DNA from: Mesoflavibacter sp037029465
Lineage (GTDB): Bacteria; Bacteroidota; Bacteroidia; Flavobacteriales; Flavobacteriaceae
NCBI RefSeq assembly: GCF_037029465.1
Contig: NZ_JAYMEM010000004.1
Location: 1 to 64,000, forward strand
Direction: 5' to 3'
Length of the DNA: 64,000 bases
Below, piece after piece: positions 63,318 through 64,000 of the stretch (position 1 is its first letter; each line of letters opens with the position of its first letter). The notes beneath the pieces are model-generated. The model saw nothing but the letters and a program-made list of their open reading frames with translations, did no database searches and had not been told where the DNA came from. The translations under genes were made by a program, and so were the position numbers.

Positions 63318-64000
63318 TTGAAGTTTAATATATTTAAATCTAAAACTAATAAACAAACTGTTGCTTTTTATAATATCGAAAATCTTTTTGATATTTATGA
63401 TGATGAATTTACTCGTGATGATGATTTTATCCCTACTTCCAAAAAGCGCTGGACAGTTAAACGTTATAAAAATAAGCTACGTAAAATTGGTTATGCTATT
63501 TCTAACATTGGTAGAAAAGAAACCAACAGTCATCCAGCAATTATTGGTTTAGCAGAAGTAGAAAATGATGCTGTATTAAGGGATTTAATTGCTTCAAAAC
63601 ACCTTAAAGAGTATCCATATCAATTTGTACATTATGATAGTCAAGATGAGCGTGGTATAGACGTAGCATTTATTTACGATAGTAAAAAGTTTGAGGTTTT
63701 ACATTCTGAAATTTTCACTTTTACACTTACTGACGAAGATGGTTTACCTGATTATACCAGAGATATTTTATTAGTATCTGGCTTGTTTTTAGGTGAAGAA
63801 ATGCATTTTATAGTTAACCATTGGCCATCAAGAAGAACTGGCGATGTTGCTACCGAATTTAAACGCATTAAAGCTTCTGAGCAAGTTCAATCAATCATTA
63901 AACGCTTGCAAGAAGATTACAAAAATCCTAAAATTTCAATTATGGGAGATTTTAATGATGATCCTTTTAGTAACAGTATCAAACAATTAGTTAATAATAT
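63318..64000 (+). CDS. Endonuclease/exonuclease/phosphatase family protein, 3' end cut by window
   Basis: The frame is open from a stop at 63303 to the window edge (227 codons shown). There is no ATG before the first conserved motif, so translation must start at the TTG at 63318 (reading MKFNIFKSKTNKQTVAFYNI). Family motifs include 'VAFYNIENLFDIYDD', 'IIGLAEVEND' (catalytic Glu), 'DERGIDVAFIYDSKKFEVL', 'FIVNHWPSRRTG' (His) and 'SIMGDFNDDPF' (Asp/Asn). It is not exonuclease III (found at 3340-4101); substrates for this branch range from DNA to phospholipids. Confidence 0.85.
   Translation, partial: MKFNIFKSKTNKQTVAFYNIENLFDIYDDEFTRDDDFIPTSKKRWTVKRYKNKLRKIGYAISNIGRKETNSHPAIIGLAEVENDAVLRDLIASKHLKEYPYQFVHYDSQDERGIDVAFIYDSKKFEVLHSEIFTFTLTDEDGLPDYTRDILLVSGLFLGEEMHFIVNHWPSRRTGDVATEFKRIKASEQVQSIIKRLQEDYKNPKISIMGDFNDDPFSNSIKQLVNN

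Overview
The window looks like a chromosomal stretch of a marine-type member of the Flavobacteriaceae (Bacteroidota). The DNA is AT-rich. There are Bacteroidota -7 promoter boxes (TAnnTTTG), many lipoproteins, a type IX secretion (T9SS) C-terminal sorting signal, a stand-alone sdhC-A-B set, a SUF-only Fe-S pathway, and families largely confined to this phylum (DUF2480, DUF3078, the Ig-like lipoprotein, membrane MutS-like ATPase). I see no tRNA, rRNA, CRISPR array or prophage. No gene-free gap exceeds about 300 bases; the largest, 2057-2354, holds a repeat element and a terminator.

Layout. 1-4101: truncated secreted protein, Tas-like aldo/keto reductase, OmpA-type lipoprotein and exonuclease III, all on the minus strand. 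4220-7663: a very large predicted outer-membrane protein. 7745-14988: a heavy-metal efflux region with a CzcO-like flavoprotein, a small His-rich exported protein, a CzcA pump fused to a TolC-like outer-membrane factor, and the CzcB adaptor. A pair of inverted hairpin repeats lies between pump and adaptor. 15058-23638: glycyl-tRNA synthetase, a coiled-coil membrane protein, ComF, an Ig-like lipoprotein, an omega-amidase and an S46 dipeptidyl peptidase. 23878-28398: a LytTR response regulator with a histidine kinase, then a membrane MutS-like ATPase. 28483-32310: succinate dehydrogenase (sdhC-A-orf-B in transcription order) with an extra small membrane protein. 32420-36656: a BNR/sortilin-type protein and aminopeptidase P. 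36716-38800: aspartate kinase divergent from an ACT-like protein. 38831-39630: a REP-associated tyrosine transposase (RAYT) among five palindromic hairpins. 39647-43490: serine hydrolase, alpha/beta hydrolase, small zinc-ribbon-like protein, thiL.

43648-49687 is the most interesting block. It is a tightly packed operon encoding two choice-of-anchor-B (LVIVD) surface proteins (one T9SS cargo, one lipoprotein), a repeat-rich lipoprotein, an MbnP-family protein and a di-haem peroxidase of the MauG/MbnH type. This matches the known MbnP/MbnH pairing (haem-dependent tryptophan modification to make a copper site), but with surface partners and no methanobactin genes.

49793-60820 is a SUF Fe-S assembly cluster (sufA-B-C-D-S-E plus a DUF59 SufT-like gene and DUF2480). 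It is interrupted by an S23/IVP four-helix-bundle gene, a metallo-beta-lactamase lipoprotein, small lipoproteins, a secreted protein and an M43 metalloprotease. A DUF3078 protein, HflX and a truncated endonuclease/exonuclease/phosphatase gene close the window.

Several long reading frames begin at TTG codons that are really part of promoter elements. I moved those starts to the next ATG.
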